Part shown: piece after piece, positions 49,891 to 60,364 of the stretch
Numbering within the stretch: position 1 is the stretch's first letter
Layout: every line of letters begins with the position of its first letter
Notes under the pieces: model-generated
Database searches by the model: none
Told to the model about the DNA's origin: nothing
The model's input: only the letters and a program-made list of their open reading frames with translations
Program-made: the position numbers and the translations under genes
Origin: Saccharomyces uvarum
Taxonomy: Eukaryota; Ascomycota; Saccharomycetes; Saccharomycetales; Saccharomycetaceae
DNA length: 64,000 nucleotides
Reading direction: 5' to 3'
Assembly: GCA_947243795.1 (NCBI GenBank)
Contig: OX365932.1
Coordinates: 186,001 to 250,000 of the forward strand

Positions 49891-51188
49891 TCAGGTACCG
49901 GTTGTATTATTAAAACAGTTTGACAACCGAAAACGAGCAATCAAATTTCTTTCAGTCGTAACCAATAGAGCAGCCTGTATATACGCTCTTTTTTTTTGTA
50001 ATGATATCTCATATGCAGGGAACTTTTCCAAGAAAGCCACTAAATATTTCCACTCAATCCTTTCTAATTCTTCGAGCAAAGATATAATAACTATCTTGAC
50101 CATTTTTAAGAGGCCTTGCAGCTTTTCTTTTGGAATAGCACTTATTGTACTGTAAAAGCCCTTTAGATAGGTTTTCTTCAAACTCAACTCTCTCTCAAGA
50201 TATACCTGGCAGTATGCTCTCTTGCGGTTGATGCGTATTTGTTCATGCTTGGATATAAGCCTAATAAGCACATGTATTAGGCTTTCGATAATGGCAAACA
50301 TGTGTTCGATTATTTTCAAGACCGAGATGTATTCTGAGAGTTGCGGTTCAAGTGTTTGATTTGTCTTGATTTTAATCAATTGAATATTGATAATAGAGTA
50401 AACTGTGGTGAAGTGCAAAGAGCACAAATTCTTGCAGTCTACATCGTCATTTGGAGGGTTACTGTTTTTCTGGTGGTAGAAATTTCGGACCCATTTGGGG
50501 TCACTATGGTTTTTCTTTAGTAATATTTTATTAAATAAAAATTTGGCGATGAAGTTATAAACATGAACGTCAACAAATGTCTTTTTGAAAGAAGTATCAG
50601 AATCTAATCGATGTGAATAATGAGAAACCAACAAAGCTTGAAAGGTATGGAATACTTGCGAAATCCCCTTAAGATTGGCTCCCTGTGTCTTTGAGCTCAG
50701 AACCTTTAGGAGAATTTTATATCTGGGTAAGAACCAGTTGTTCAAATCAGGAACTGATATGTCTTGGCTGAATGATTGTAGCTCTTTCAAAACTATTACA
50801 TCTTCAAAATTCCTGTATTTGCTTTCACAAATGAAATTGTATATAGGTTCCAAATGAGCAAACAGCGATCTGTTATTCAAGAACCCGTCTTTGAAGGGAG
50901 CGACCCATTCGTATATATGCTTCGAATTTTCCCTTGGATTTATTTTCGATCCCTTTCCAATTCTATAAGCATGTTCTACGTTAACCCTATCTTCTTTTCT
51001 TTGAAAAATTCTCTTCCATAATGCAGGATTCTTAAACTGAATCAAAGCAAAGCACTATTATATTTATAAGATGGTTGGCTTGATTTGCCCCTCTTACTTA
51101 GTGTTAGTAAAGAAGAAATACAGGTCAAAGAAATGACATTCTTGCATACGATAATCCAATCTACTTCTGATGTTTCCTTTTGCTCCAT
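49891..51188 (-). CDS. MEI4: Mei4, meiotic double-strand-break protein, spliced (two exons)
   Basis: The main exon (51054 to 49891) encodes about 387 residues and has no suitable ATG of its own. A 39-base first exon at 51188-51150 (MEQKETSEVDWII) is joined across a 95-base intron: 5' splice site GTATGC at 51149, branch point TACTAAC at 51109-51103, 3' splice site TAG at 51055. The product is then 400 residues (S. cerevisiae 408, also with a short 5' exon and a small intron). A second in-phase acceptor CAG at 51037 would remove 6 residues. Mei4 works with Rec114 and Mer2 to start Spo11 breaks in meiosis. The protein is helical (for example LVSHYSHRLDS, LKIIEHMFAIIESLIHVLI) with no enzymatic motif. 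A URS1-like site upstream fits early meiotic expression. Confidence 0.88.
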
Positions 51189-51498
51189 GTGTTCTATTTC
51201 CCAATATGCTACCGATCTAGTACTACAAGGGTACTTAGTAGGTCTTTTGGATGAATAGAGAGTGGTTTTGTTTTCTCCATGTCTATTTCGAACAGAAATA
51301 ATTAGCCGCCTAGCACTAGTAACGGTGCCGATAAAAAAAAGGAATGTTTGTACGTAATAAAAGTAAATTGTTCAAATATAAATAGGCCCGATGTAAAAAA
51401 TGTTAAAAAAGTTGAGTCTATAGTTCTATGAAAGGATAGGGAAAATAAAGCAAAAAGCAGTATCTTGTTTATGAGCAGGTTATAGGTGTGATTTTTGG
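51189..51498. promoter_or_regulatory. MEI4 promoter and ACA1 3' region
   Basis: A 310-base interval with a URS1-like site and, beyond it, the AT-rich ACA1 3' end. Confidence 0.5.
51303..51312 (+). promoter_or_regulatory. URS1-like site of MEI4
   Basis: TAGCCGCCTA matches the Ume6 site TAGCCGCCGA at nine of ten positions, 115 bases upstream of the MEI4 exon 1 ATG. Ume6 represses early meiotic genes in mitosis and activates them with Ime1, as expected for MEI4. Confidence 0.65.
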
Positions 51499-53019
51499 TC
51501 AGCCATCCAGACTTGAGCTTTTGATCATTCCTTCAATCATCTTCAAAGACGCACAAAGATCGTTAGTGTGATACTGTGTGTTTTTAGACTCTGGATTACC
51601 ATTGGTATTAATGGGTGGCGGACACTCTTGTGAATGCAATTTAGAGATTTTCTTCATTTTTTGGACCAATTTTTCGTAGCTTTCTAATTTTTTCTTCATT
51701 ATCTTATTCTCTTTGCTTATTTGGTCAAATTCCTTCTGTAATTGTAATTGAGACATTTTCTTCCTTTGCCTGCATTTGGATGCAGCAATTCTATTTCGTT
51801 CTAGTAGTCTTGCACGTTTCCATGCTTTGGCACTAGTTTCCACATCACCAGAATAGGTGTTATTTTTCCGCAGGAAAGGCTCATGTATAAGCTGAGAACT
51901 AGCAGTGGTCACGGACGCTAAGGCTGGTGATGAGGCAGATTGGTTTGGTACGACTAAGCCGTTATTTGTGTTATTACTGACCGCGGGAATTGTTTCGTTA
52001 TATTCCTGTTTTAAGTAAACATTTGTTGAGTTGGCATCAGGATGCTTCGGTTTGTATGGAACATCGGCCGCATCACTTGTAGCATTGTTTTGTATTGTGT
52101 TATTACAGGCTGTGTTGTTATTACCGTTATGGGGTATTGAAGAATAGATAAGTGGGTTTTCGTTATTTTGATCATGACTATTTTGACAAGAGGAAGAAGA
52201 AGATGAAGCGGAAGAGAGGGAACAAGCAGACGCCGGGGTGGATGGATTTACACTTACCTGTGCACTTTTCAATATTTGGTTTTGCATTTGTAATCGGAGT
52301 TGCATATTAATGTATGCTTGGTTAATCGCGGCGTTATTGCGTGGGACAGGAGAGGCAGCTGTGGCGGCGGCAGCTGCGGCAGCGGCTGTTGCTGCAGATA
52401 AATGAAGACTGGTGTTACTATCGAATGGTGTAGGGGGAGGAAAGATATTTAGGGCACTTGCCTGCGGAGCCACCTCGGGTACAATGGTAGCGTGTGGTTG
52501 TGACGAGTTTGGCGGCTCGTTAGAGCCGAAACTTAGATACGTGGCCGTACTTGAATTCGTGACTAGTTGCGGATCAGGATTGTGTTCTACTCTGGACGAT
52601 ACGAAAGGAGGTTCAACACTGTACAGGTTTTCGACGGTTTCCAGGTCTTCGCCCAATTGACTGATTTGACCATTGGAAATCGATATACGTCTTTTGTGCA
52701 GAGGTTGATCAAACGCAGGCAAAGAGCTCTGGAAAATGGGAGGGTTGGTGATGGGCATATGAGTGACGTCTACGCCAAAGGGTTGAAACATTGGGCCCAA
52801 ATTTTCTTGCACGGAGCGGTCGTTCAAAGTATTTTGATGGTAAGGATTAAAATTAGCGTTTACAAGGCCCACTGGCTGCTGTTGCTGTTGCGGTTGTTTT
52901 TTGCATTTGAGCTCTTTTGAAGCATTGCTTGCAGGTAGCAAATCTGTATACACGGAGGAGTTAGGCCTGCCGTTTAGAAGAAGCTCAGGGCTAGCAATAA
53001 AATCATTTTTATAGTCCAT
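51499..53019 (-). CDS. ACA1: Aca1, ATF/CREB-family bZIP transcription factor
   Basis: A 506-residue protein (S. cerevisiae 489). The C-terminal bZIP (about 395-460) has the basic region RNRIAASKCRQRKK, then a leucine zipper. The rest is low-complexity: Asn/Ser/Gln-rich, with a Gln run near 43-47 and a long alanine tract (about 209-222) encoded by GCN repeats. It binds CRE-like TGACGTCA sites and is linked to growth on non-fermentable carbon. Cst6/Aca2 is the paralog. The extra length relative to S. cerevisiae is probably in these repeats. Confidence 0.94.
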   Translation of the reverse strand: MDYKNDFIASPELLLNGRPNSSVYTDLLPASNASKELKCKKQPQQQQQPVGLVNANFNPYHQNTLNDRSVQENLGPMFQPFGVDVTHMPITNPPIFQSSLPAFDQPLHKRRISISNGQISQLGEDLETVENLYSVEPPFVSSRVEHNPDPQLVTNSSTATYLSFGSNEPPNSSQPHATIVPEVAPQASALNIFPPPTPFDSNTSLHLSAATAAAAAAAATAASPVPRNNAAINQAYINMQLRLQMQNQILKSAQVSVNPSTPASACSLSSASSSSSSCQNSHDQNNENPLIYSSIPHNGNNNTACNNTIQNNATSDAADVPYKPKHPDANSTNVYLKQEYNETIPAVSNNTNNGLVVPNQSASSPALASVTTASSQLIHEPFLRKNNTYSGDVETSAKAWKRARLLERNRIAASKCRQRKKMSQLQLQKEFDQISKENKIMKKKLESYEKLVQKMKKISKLHSQECPPPINTNGNPESKNTQYHTNDLCASLKMIEGMIKSSSLDG

Positions 53020-53973
53020 CGTCTGTGATTGTCGTGCCTGGCCTCTTTCGAATATTAGTATAAAAAAAAATAGTAGCTTTCTTATGTCAATCGTCTAAAA
53101 AGAAAAAAAAAAGATAAGAATACGGTTGTTACACTTTCAATTAGTGAACACGCAGAACGAGAAACGTAGATTTACTATGATTTAATAATAGTCGACTAAC
53201 CTAGAGTTTGTTCAACTAAATAGCATAAAAAAGCGATATAATTATGTATCGTATTCCTTCATATTACTAGAACAATTCATTTTAAAGAACGCTGACTCCA
53301 GAGCACAGAACAAATAGTGCATGGACCTTTTTATAAGTACAAATGCATATACATCAATCTGACAAGAAAAAGCCAAAAAAAAAGAAAAGAGGAAAACGAA
53401 AAAAAAAACTAACCCAAAATTATAATTAAAGTCAGTAGACTGCAATACTTGGCACATTGTTTAAACTAGGCAGTAAAAGAGTATTGCACCATTATTTTCT
53501 GGATAACTCAGAGGCATGCACGCCAATGGCCCAAAGGAGTAATAATCGCGCCACTGTCCACTGCACTTCGCACTTCGCGCTTTGCGCAGCGGAACCGAGC
53601 AAGGAAGCAGAAGAGAGCAAACTTCTGCTTGCCTTATGCAAAGGCAGAACTTCAATGATTCAAAGCGGCAAGCCGTTTATCTCGGGTTTAGCAGCATGCC
53701 ACCTCTTCCTGAGCGTAACTGAAGCAATACCGTGGAACCCACTAGAGACTCCGAGATACACCGACGCGTGGCAAAATTGCCGCAGCATGGCATGCCCGCA
53801 GTATTTTTTGCTCTAGGCTGTCGAAGTCGCCCCTTAACTTCCGTACGTCGTCAAACACCCTTCCGCGGAGAAAATAAAGACGTGCCTACTTTCTTCTGGG
53901 ATTTTCAATTCTTTCTTGCACTGGAATCCCTGAGACACTTAAAAGAAGATTGCAAAGTGCACGTATTGTAGGT

Positions 53974-54009
53974 CCGCCTGCCGCGTGATAGCGGTAGGCG
54001 GGGGGGGGG
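53974..54009. repeat. 11-bp inverted repeat (hairpin) followed by a G10 run
   Basis: CCGCCTGCCGC (53974-53984) and GCGGTAGGCGG (53991-54001) pair along 11 bases with a single G·T wobble around a 6-base loop. The right arm runs directly into ten G residues (54000-54009). Confidence 0.85.
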
Positions 54010-54574
54010 TCAAAATGTCCAAAACAGCGGCCGTGAAGCAGCAAATCTTCGTTTGTAAAGAACGACCACCGTGTCGTAACTGCTCGCGGGCTCGCTCTTA
54101 CGTTTCTAAGGGAAGCAACCAAAAAAATAAGAGCATTTTCCTTCGTGGGCTTTGATTTCTTCTGCCTGCTGGTAGATAGATGCGTTCGGTGACCTGCTCA
54201 GCAGTGGCGGCGACGATAACAAAGGTATCTCGAGTGGGGGCGTGGATCTTAAGGCCTCGCCTACGGGACACGTATGCAGTATAGTATGTTGTTAAAAACT
54301 AAAAAGATGCCTAAACTTACGTAAGCATGGGTATATATATCTGCATACATATATACATATGTACTTTTTTGTACATTTGGAGATGTGTAATTTTCTACGT
54401 ACGGGAAATAACAAGGAAACTGTAAACAAATTAGCATTCCACATCTTTGTGCTCTGCAGCTTCTGGAAACGATTCATCTGGTTTCACAATCTTGTTTTTT
54501 TTGCTTTTGCGCATCATTTGTCTGCATTTTTAGTCACCTGCAGTTCCTCATTTAGCAAATCTGGCTTAGGTCGT

Positions 54575-54583
54575 TTTTGTGAA
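54575..54583 (-). promoter_or_regulatory. Middle sporulation element (Ndt80 site) of SPO73
   Basis: The minus strand reads TTCACAAAA, fitting the MSE core DNCRCAAAW, 145 bases upstream of the SPO73 ATG. Ndt80 controls middle sporulation genes, the class SPO73 belongs to. Confidence 0.6.
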
Positions 54584-54728
54584 AACTTAATTTTCGCCTC
54601 ACAATCGATTGGATCTTGCATACACAGTTGAGAACCGCGGGTGAAGACGACCATTGCGCTTTCGCAACTGTAATAGCCTAGATCCCCCTTAAATCTGATC
54701 TGTATTTTCACGGGTGTCATATAGATTG

Positions 54729-55160
54729 ATGGTCAAGAATAATTTCTTGAAAGACATTTCCGCCTTACCTGAAGATGTCCTTATAGAAAATGAAAGAGGC
54801 ATAACGTTGCTCGGCTACCCAGTGTTTTCCCCCAAGATGCTGGTGCCACCGTTTGACCCGCCGCAGTTTCAAAGACTAAACACTGAAAACGGCACGCTGA
54901 TTCCCCTGTCAAAAAATACCATATCCAATTTTATAGAACTGTATCCTATTGATCTGGCCACTGAGCGCATTGCGGGCAATGGCAACTCACAACAGACAAA
55001 ATGGTTTGTTCTGATGGATTTCGATGAGAAATACGACAGCGATGATCAAGGTTGGTGCTACAGCTGGAACTTCAACAATTCTAAGTGGAAATCCAAAAAT
55101 GGGCTGGTTAGAAGAAGAGTCTGGGTGAGACTATCCACTGCCAGCGGCCCACTAAACTAG
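54729..55160 (+). CDS. SPO73: Spo73, prospore membrane extension protein
   Basis: A 143-residue protein, the same length as in S. cerevisiae, with a dysferlin-type (DysF) fold. Conserved pieces are NERGITLLGYPVFSP, IELYPIDLATER, and WCYSWNFNNSKWKSK followed by LVRRRVWVRL. Such W-and-R-rich motifs are typical of DysF domains. It works with Spo71 in prospore membrane elongation and spore wall formation. The ATG at 54729 is used; an in-frame GTG precedes it. An MSE is upstream. Confidence 0.94.
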   Translation: MVKNNFLKDISALPEDVLIENERGITLLGYPVFSPKMLVPPFDPPQFQRLNTENGTLIPLSKNTISNFIELYPIDLATERIAGNGNSQQTKWFVLMDFDEKYDSDDQGWCYSWNFNNSKWKSKNGLVRRRVWVRLSTASGPLN

Positions 55161-55343
55161 AAATATCTTACACTGTTATGTAAATTAATTTAATTAAATA
55201 CGTACAAAAAAAAAATGCGTTCATTATGCAAAGTGTTTTCTACCAGGTTTCTCTTGAGAAGCTAAAATTAGTGTGGCCTCCAATCTGCCAGGTTGAGTAG
55301 AATGTTATTAATGTTTTATTAGTATTGGCGTTGTTAACCTTTT
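55161..55343. other. SPO73-SAP1 convergent 3' region
   Basis: A short AT-rich tail-to-tail region of 183 bases with an A9 run at about 55206. Nothing else is visible. Confidence 0.5.
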
Positions 55344-58043
55344 TTAGGATCCAGACGACCCAAACTGCGAAGCCCATTCTTCATATTTCACCAACCCATC
55401 TTGAGACACGGAGGGCTTGATATACTGCAAACTACTTTTGAAGTCCACTAGACCTATAGGTCTTATCATATCTCTGTCTGTCTCCAATAATTTATCACCG
55501 AGATCTCGTAGTGGGCCCATAGCTGCGTCCTTCGCCAAGGATGTTATATCGCTTCCTGAGAACCCCTCGGTGATCTTAACCAATTCGTCAAAATCCAAGT
55601 CAGTCAGTGTGTGCTTTTGGTATGACAGCAGTTTCTTCAATTGAACGTACCTAGTCTGGTCCTCTGGCAACGGAATATACTGTCTTCTTACAAATCTTCT
55701 TCTTGCTGCTTCATCAATTGACCATGGCAAGTTTGTCGCGGCAAGTACCAGGACCCTTGTGTCATCTTCGTCGTTATCATTATTGGAGTTGTCGCCCTCA
55801 TTTTTGTTCGAACCAGCTGCAGCACTGGATAATGATGACCACTGAACAAGAAACTCGTTTTTGATCCTACGACTCGATTCATTTTCGTTTTCGTTATTTC
55901 TGCTACCCATAATAGAATCGATTTCGTCCACAAATACAATAGAGGGTGATAATTTCTTAGCAATAGCAAACAATGCTCTTACTAATTTTTCACTTTCACC
56001 CAAATACTTGGATGTTAAACTGGATGCGCTGATTGAAAAAAAGGTGGAACGAGATTCCGTGGCTACAGCTCTTGCTAGCATCGTTTTACCTGTACCGGGT
56101 GGACCAAATAAAAGCATCCCCCTGACTGGTTCACGTAGCCCTCTGAACAAATCGGGTCTCAAAAATGGATATACAACCGCTTCTTTCAAAGAGTACTTGG
56201 CACTTTCTAATCCCGCAATATCGTCCCAATGGACTTCATCTCCATGGACCACAATTTCAGCAAAAATTTGCTTCGCGGCTTGTTTATCTACACCTTGTAA
56301 ACTATCGATGATTTCATCTTCCAGAATTTCTCTAAGGACCTTCTTATCTACTTCTGAATCGTCCTTCCCCTCAGTCAAGGGACTTGTGTTTCCGGTGGTC
56401 AATTCTGCCTTAGCGGGGTCTGCTTTAGGTGAATCTGCCCTTTTTGGTGCTGGTATCTGTCGATTTACTTTGTTGGCAGAAATGTTCGAATTTTTCATTA
56501 GCTTCTTATTTGAAGACGTGCTCTGCGAAGACGCTTTTGGATTACTCGAGGGTCTAGATGGATGACTGCTGGTTTTCTTTGAACTGGAAACCGAAGACTT
56601 GGTGGTTTTGGATTTCAGAACAGGACGAGTCTTCTTCATGGTGTTGTTGTTGTTGTTTGTCGGACCATTCGCAACTTTTCTGTTTCCTAATACTTTCTTG
56701 GCAGCCATTGCTGCCGTTCTGGGTTTTTGAAGTGCTGGTCTCGGAGCTGTCAAAGAAGAAGTGGGAGATGATGTGGCGGATTTTACATTGGATGTTGGAT
56801 TATTTTTGGATTTTGCAACAGTTGGCGCTGATTTAGCAATAAGAGTGGGGGTTGATCTGGTGCTCTTCAGAGATGATGTGTTATTAGTTTTTATCATTTT
56901 TGACATTTGAGGATGCCTAGTCTTTGACGGATTCATGGTGCCATAAGATTCTAAACTATGCTCCTTTATAGTGCCCGTGCTGGATGCCCTATTAGTGCTT
57001 GATGGAGGGGGTGGGGGTAACAAAGGCAGTGCGGGAGCCGTGCTTGGTAAAGACCGTAAGGACGATTCAGGAACATGACCTGATGATGCTGTACTCTTGT
57101 TACTAGATAGGGAAGAGGTGACAGATAGGTCGGACATTGGCTGTTGGATTCCATCCAAACTCCTCAAAGCCTCCATACGTTGTCGTTGTTCTTCTTCATC
57201 AATTTCGGAGAAATTGTCATAATAATCTGAGACATCGAACTCAAACTCTTCGCTCTCTTCTTCGTCAAATACACTGTGCTCCTCTAAAATTCCGGCATCA
57301 TGGTCATCCTTGTCATCCTCGTCATTGGTCAAATCAATTAGTATTGGCTCTGATGCATATTTCTCTGAGTATACTTCCGTTTCTTTCTTGAGTGGCCGAT
57401 CGTGGTGCTCGACTGATTTTTTATGTTGTTTGGTCGCGGTATTCAATAAGGGCTTGGAAGGCACAAAATTTACTCTAACGCTCCCCGTGTCTTCTATGGG
57501 TTTCGAGGATATACTGTTACTATAGGACGGCAATGATGTATTGGAGCTTGCCTTTTTGTAGCCGTATGCATTCCTATCTCGCAATGTCTTCACCATTCTT
57601 CCAGGAACCATTTGGAATGTGGGAGGCAGTTCTGCAGTTCTTGTAAAGGAGGAACTACGATGCGTGCTCTGTGTTTTGGAAGACGGTACGTCTTTCCTAA
57701 CAGGCTCTTCTCGAACCAGCTTTTGGACTCTTTCTAGATGCATAACGCTCTTATGATACAATTCTCTAATACCATTTTGTAGACTGAGCTCGTCCTTTGT
57801 GTACGTTTGAATACTTGGATAGTTGTGTTCTATCAACGTCAGTTTGAACAGCACGTCAGTTGTCAAGGCCTTCCAGCCTTGTAATGCCTCCTTATATCGC
57901 TTTTTCTCCTCCAGGTTCAAGTAATATATTGTTTCATTAGCGATTCTACTATAAAGTTCGGTGAAGTCAGTTAAAGGTTGCTGGGGCCTTTTGCGTATTT
58001 TCGTTAGTCGCGTTAAAATGCTGTGGCCTCTTTGTGACTCCAT
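55344..58043 (-). CDS. SAP1: Sap1, AAA ATPase interacting with Sin1 (Yta6/spastin-like)
   Basis: An 899-residue protein (S. cerevisiae 897). The N-terminal 120 residues are helical, MIT-like ([24 protein letters not shown] around 40-62). A long disordered middle is rich in Ser, Thr, Lys and Asn with an acidic stretch near 250-290. The C-terminal meiotic-clade AAA domain has [11 protein letters not shown], Walker A GPPGTGKT (647-654), Walker [11 protein letters not shown] and an arginine-finger region AARRRFVRR. It binds the HMG protein Sin1 in S. cerevisiae; its cellular role is not settled. The ATG at 58043 is the first in frame (a TTG lies five codons upstream). Confidence 0.95.
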   Translation of the reverse strand: MESQRGHSILTRLTKIRKRPQQPLTDFTELYSRIANETIYYLNLEEKKRYKEALQGWKALTTDVLFKLTLIEHNYPSIQTYTKDELSLQNGIRELYHKSVMHLERVQKLVREEPVRKDVPSSKTQSTHRSSSFTRTAELPPTFQMVPGRMVKTLRDRNAYGYKKASSNTSLPSYSNSISSKPIEDTGSVRVNFVPSKPLLNTATKQHKKSVEHHDRPLKKETEVYSEKYASEPILIDLTNDEDDKDDHDAGILEEHSVFDEEESEEFEFDVSDYYDNFSEIDEEEQRQRMEALRSLDGIQQPMSDLSVTSSLSSNKSTASSGHVPESSLRSLPSTAPALPLLPPPPPSSTNRASSTGTIKEHSLESYGTMNPSKTRHPQMSKMIKTNNTSSLKSTRSTPTLIAKSAPTVAKSKNNPTSNVKSATSSPTSSLTAPRPALQKPRTAAMAAKKVLGNRKVANGPTNNNNNTMKKTRPVLKSKTTKSSVSSSKKTSSHPSRPSSNPKASSQSTSSNKKLMKNSNISANKVNRQIPAPKRADSPKADPAKAELTTGNTSPLTEGKDDSEVDKKVLREILEDEIIDSLQGVDKQAAKQIFAEIVVHGDEVHWDDIAGLESAKYSLKEAVVYPFLRPDLFRGLREPVRGMLLFGPPGTGKTMLARAVATESRSTFFSISASSLTSKYLGESEKLVRALFAIAKKLSPSIVFVDEIDSIMGSRNNENENESSRRIKNEFLVQWSSLSSAAAGSNKNEGDNSNNDNDEDDTRVLVLAATNLPWSIDEAARRRFVRRQYIPLPEDQTRYVQLKKLLSYQKHTLTDLDFDELVKITEGFSGSDITSLAKDAAMGPLRDLGDKLLETDRDMIRPIGLVDFKSSLQYIKPSVSQDGLVKYEEWASQFGSSGS

Positions 58044-58520
58044 AGCGTCGCTGTGCAATATAGTCTATTCCTGGCAAATCCGGATCAATAAGACACGCAA
58101 AAAAAATTGATTCCAGCTATATTAAGCGGTAATTATGCCCAAATCAAAAATAAAATACTGCGATCCTAATTATCACCAAATATTCAAAGAAAAAATCTAT
58201 CCAATACGTATGGAAAATCTTGAGGAGTTGTGCTTCTGCTTCAGCCTCTTATTGACCGTGAATCAATATTTTTATTGTTCCTGATCGTAATTTTCTCCGC
58301 GAATCTCGGCTAAAGATGCTTGGGTTGGCTATTTTTGCTAGAAGCTCGATACAGTAGTAGAAAAATATGTCAAATCAACACACTTTCAAATGTCGAGGGC
58401 GGGAGGCAAACATTTGCATGCTCACAAACACAAGTAGAACAAGTAAGCTGATATTTCTATTTTATATATTATAGTGCACTATATATGGAAAATACATGAA
58501 ACCTTGTTAGTTTCTAGGGC
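58044..58520. other. SAP1 promoter and CAJ1 3' region
   Basis: A 477-base AT-rich interval. I recognise no specific site. Confidence 0.45.
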
Positions 58521-59696
58521 TCATCTAATCACAGTGTGTCTATTGTGTTCCTTCTCTTGTTCACCAAGAATCAACTCTTCAAACACCCTAGCTTCCTCGG
58601 CTTCCTCTGGTGATCTTCTGGCGCTTGCAAACTTATTGGCGATGAATAACATTGCCTTCGCCTTTGCGATACGCTCCTTAGAAGACACATTTCTATCATT
58701 TAGGATTTGATTACAAACGTCTTTCAGTTTTCTTTCAAGTTCGAACTTGGACATGGCCCACATGACACCTAGAGCCTTACCGGCCAGTGTGGATTCGAAC
58801 TTGGCGCGTTCGTATTGGTCAAGCTCATCCGGATTGACTTCATTCATCTTTTCCATGGCCTTTTGGGCTTCTAATCCAGTCGATAACAAATTATATGCTG
58901 ATTTGACAGATCTGGCATTGTCTCGAGTACCCGTGAAGATCTTGGAAAACCCATAAGTCTTCTTGGACATAATAAAGTTATTAGCCTTTGTCTTGTAAAC
59001 CCTGGCCAACAAGTACAACAGCTCTAAACCAAAACTTTCTAGCTTCAAGTCCTCAATTTCTTGATCCAGTTTCCTCGTGAATTCCTCCAGGTTGTTAGCC
59101 TTAACGGCAAGTAGATACCTGGAGATCTTCTCGTTCAGTTTCACAGCTAATTCATCAACTTGCTTCATCATATCTTCACGTCTTTTCCTTTCCATTTCCA
59201 ACAGTTTCTTTCTTTGCTCTTTGGATAATCTATCCTTCCTCATGTATTCAGCTTTATTGCCATCATGTTTAACAACACCACCATCGGAGGTCTCATCTCC
59301 CTTATCAGTATGAGTAGCAGCAGTGCCCTCCTGGTCTTCCTTGTCAAGCATTTCTGTGGCCTCCCCCAGCTCCTTAAATAAAGAGAATTCCCCAATCCAA
59401 TCTCTAAAGCCATCACCCCCGAATATCGCAGTGAAGTATTCAGAAGCATCCTCAAACCCTTGTTGCGGAACTGCATCTTCCTTACCGAATTCGTCGTACT
59501 TGGAGCGGAGCCCTTGATCGCTCAAGACTTGGTATGCTTCACCCACCGCTTGGAACTTCGCCTGAGCATCCGGATCGTCAGGATGCTTATCCGGATGCGT
59601 TTCCATGGCCTTCCTACGGTAGGCCTTTTTAATTTCTGTAGCGGTGGCCTCAGGTTTGATACCTAAAATATCATAATACTCTGTTTCCTTTACCAT
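58521..59696 (-). CDS. CAJ1: Caj1, class II J-domain protein
   Basis: A 391-residue protein, the same length as in S. cerevisiae. The N-terminal J domain (6-70) has YYDILGI and HPD at 34-36, which stimulates Hsp70 ATPase. A Glu/Lys-rich linker follows, then the DnaJ-X type C-terminal domain (about 160-360). There is no Gly/Phe-rich or zinc-finger region. Caj1 is a nuclear and plasma-membrane-linked Hsp40 related to Djp1. The tail EQEKEHNRHTVIR is basic. Confidence 0.96.
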   Translation of the reverse strand: MVKETEYYDILGIKPEATATEIKKAYRRKAMETHPDKHPDDPDAQAKFQAVGEAYQVLSDQGLRSKYDEFGKEDAVPQQGFEDASEYFTAIFGGDGFRDWIGEFSLFKELGEATEMLDKEDQEGTAATHTDKGDETSDGGVVKHDGNKAEYMRKDRLSKEQRKKLLEMERKRREDMMKQVDELAVKLNEKISRYLLAVKANNLEEFTRKLDQEIEDLKLESFGLELLYLLARVYKTKANNFIMSKKTYGFSKIFTGTRDNARSVKSAYNLLSTGLEAQKAMEKMNEVNPDELDQYERAKFESTLAGKALGVMWAMSKFELERKLKDVCNQILNDRNVSSKERIAKAKAMLFIANKFASARRSPEEAEEARVFEELILGEQEKEHNRHTVIR

Positions 59697-59962
59697 AGTT
59701 TCTGTCTTGCTTTCTCTTGAATTAACGTCTTTTGTATGAAGGACCCACTGAAAAACTGAATTGTTCTCTTGTACCGTAACGCAATGGAAAGTGGAAGTGG
59801 TCGCTAACTGCGGATGCGATTATATTGCCACTACCATAGTATACTGTCCCTAGTTGTCCATAGCACCATTCACCATTGAAATTTCCCGTTTTCCGCCGAT
59901 CCTTCTCGCGACGGGAAACCCCGTAGTGACGCTCCCCAAGGCTATATATGTAACTAAGCAAC

Positions 59963-59987
59963 AAACCAGCCTACAGAAGGCTGGTTT
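59963..59987. repeat. Perfect 10-bp inverted repeat with 5-base loop
   Basis: AAACCAGCCT and AGGCTGGTTT flank the loop ACAGA. A T-rich stretch follows on the plus strand. The shape resembles an intrinsic terminator or the stem of a small RNA. Confidence 0.85.
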
Positions 59988-60364
59988 TCTATTCATTATA
60001 ATGACGTTTTAGTCGGAATTGATGTTCTACATACTCTCTTTCTTTTTGAGTTATAGGTTTGAAAAAATTTTACGTGCTGCTTGCGGCTCAGGTGTACTTA
60101 TCTATATATAAAACAAATAGCCGGTAGTTCCATTAGCAATGGATAATGTTAAGTAAGTGCCATAAAATAAGCATTCCGCCGCGCATTCATGTACCTAAAT
60201 CTACATACGCATACACCGGGAAATTGAACTAGCTATGCCTCCTTAATAATTGACGGCGCTGCCAGATCGCGCAAGCATGGACAAGTACGAGAGAAGATGA
60301 TTTAAGATGCAACGCTGCTCGATTAACGATACATATTTGTATATCATTGGGTTCAAAACGTGCT

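Larger units (their letters stand above)
53020..54728. promoter_or_regulatory. Long ACA1-SPO73 intergenic region
   Basis: This is 1.7 kb between divergent genes, the longest gap in the window. The ACA1-proximal 450 bases are A-rich. From about 53500 to 54260 the sequence is unusually GC-rich for an intergenic region, with many CG dinucleotides, and contains a strong inverted repeat with a G10 run (53974-54009) and a GTGGGGGCGTGG box near 54233. A middle sporulation element lies near SPO73. Open frames of up to 119 codons lack ATG starts or similarity. I see no known gene or RNA, but a regulatory or noncoding transcript is possible. Confidence 0.55.

Noticed and set aside
53457-53816. 119-codon frame in the ACA1-SPO73 gap
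   Set aside because: It begins at TTG rather than ATG and shows no similarity; retained only as part of the GC-rich island finding.
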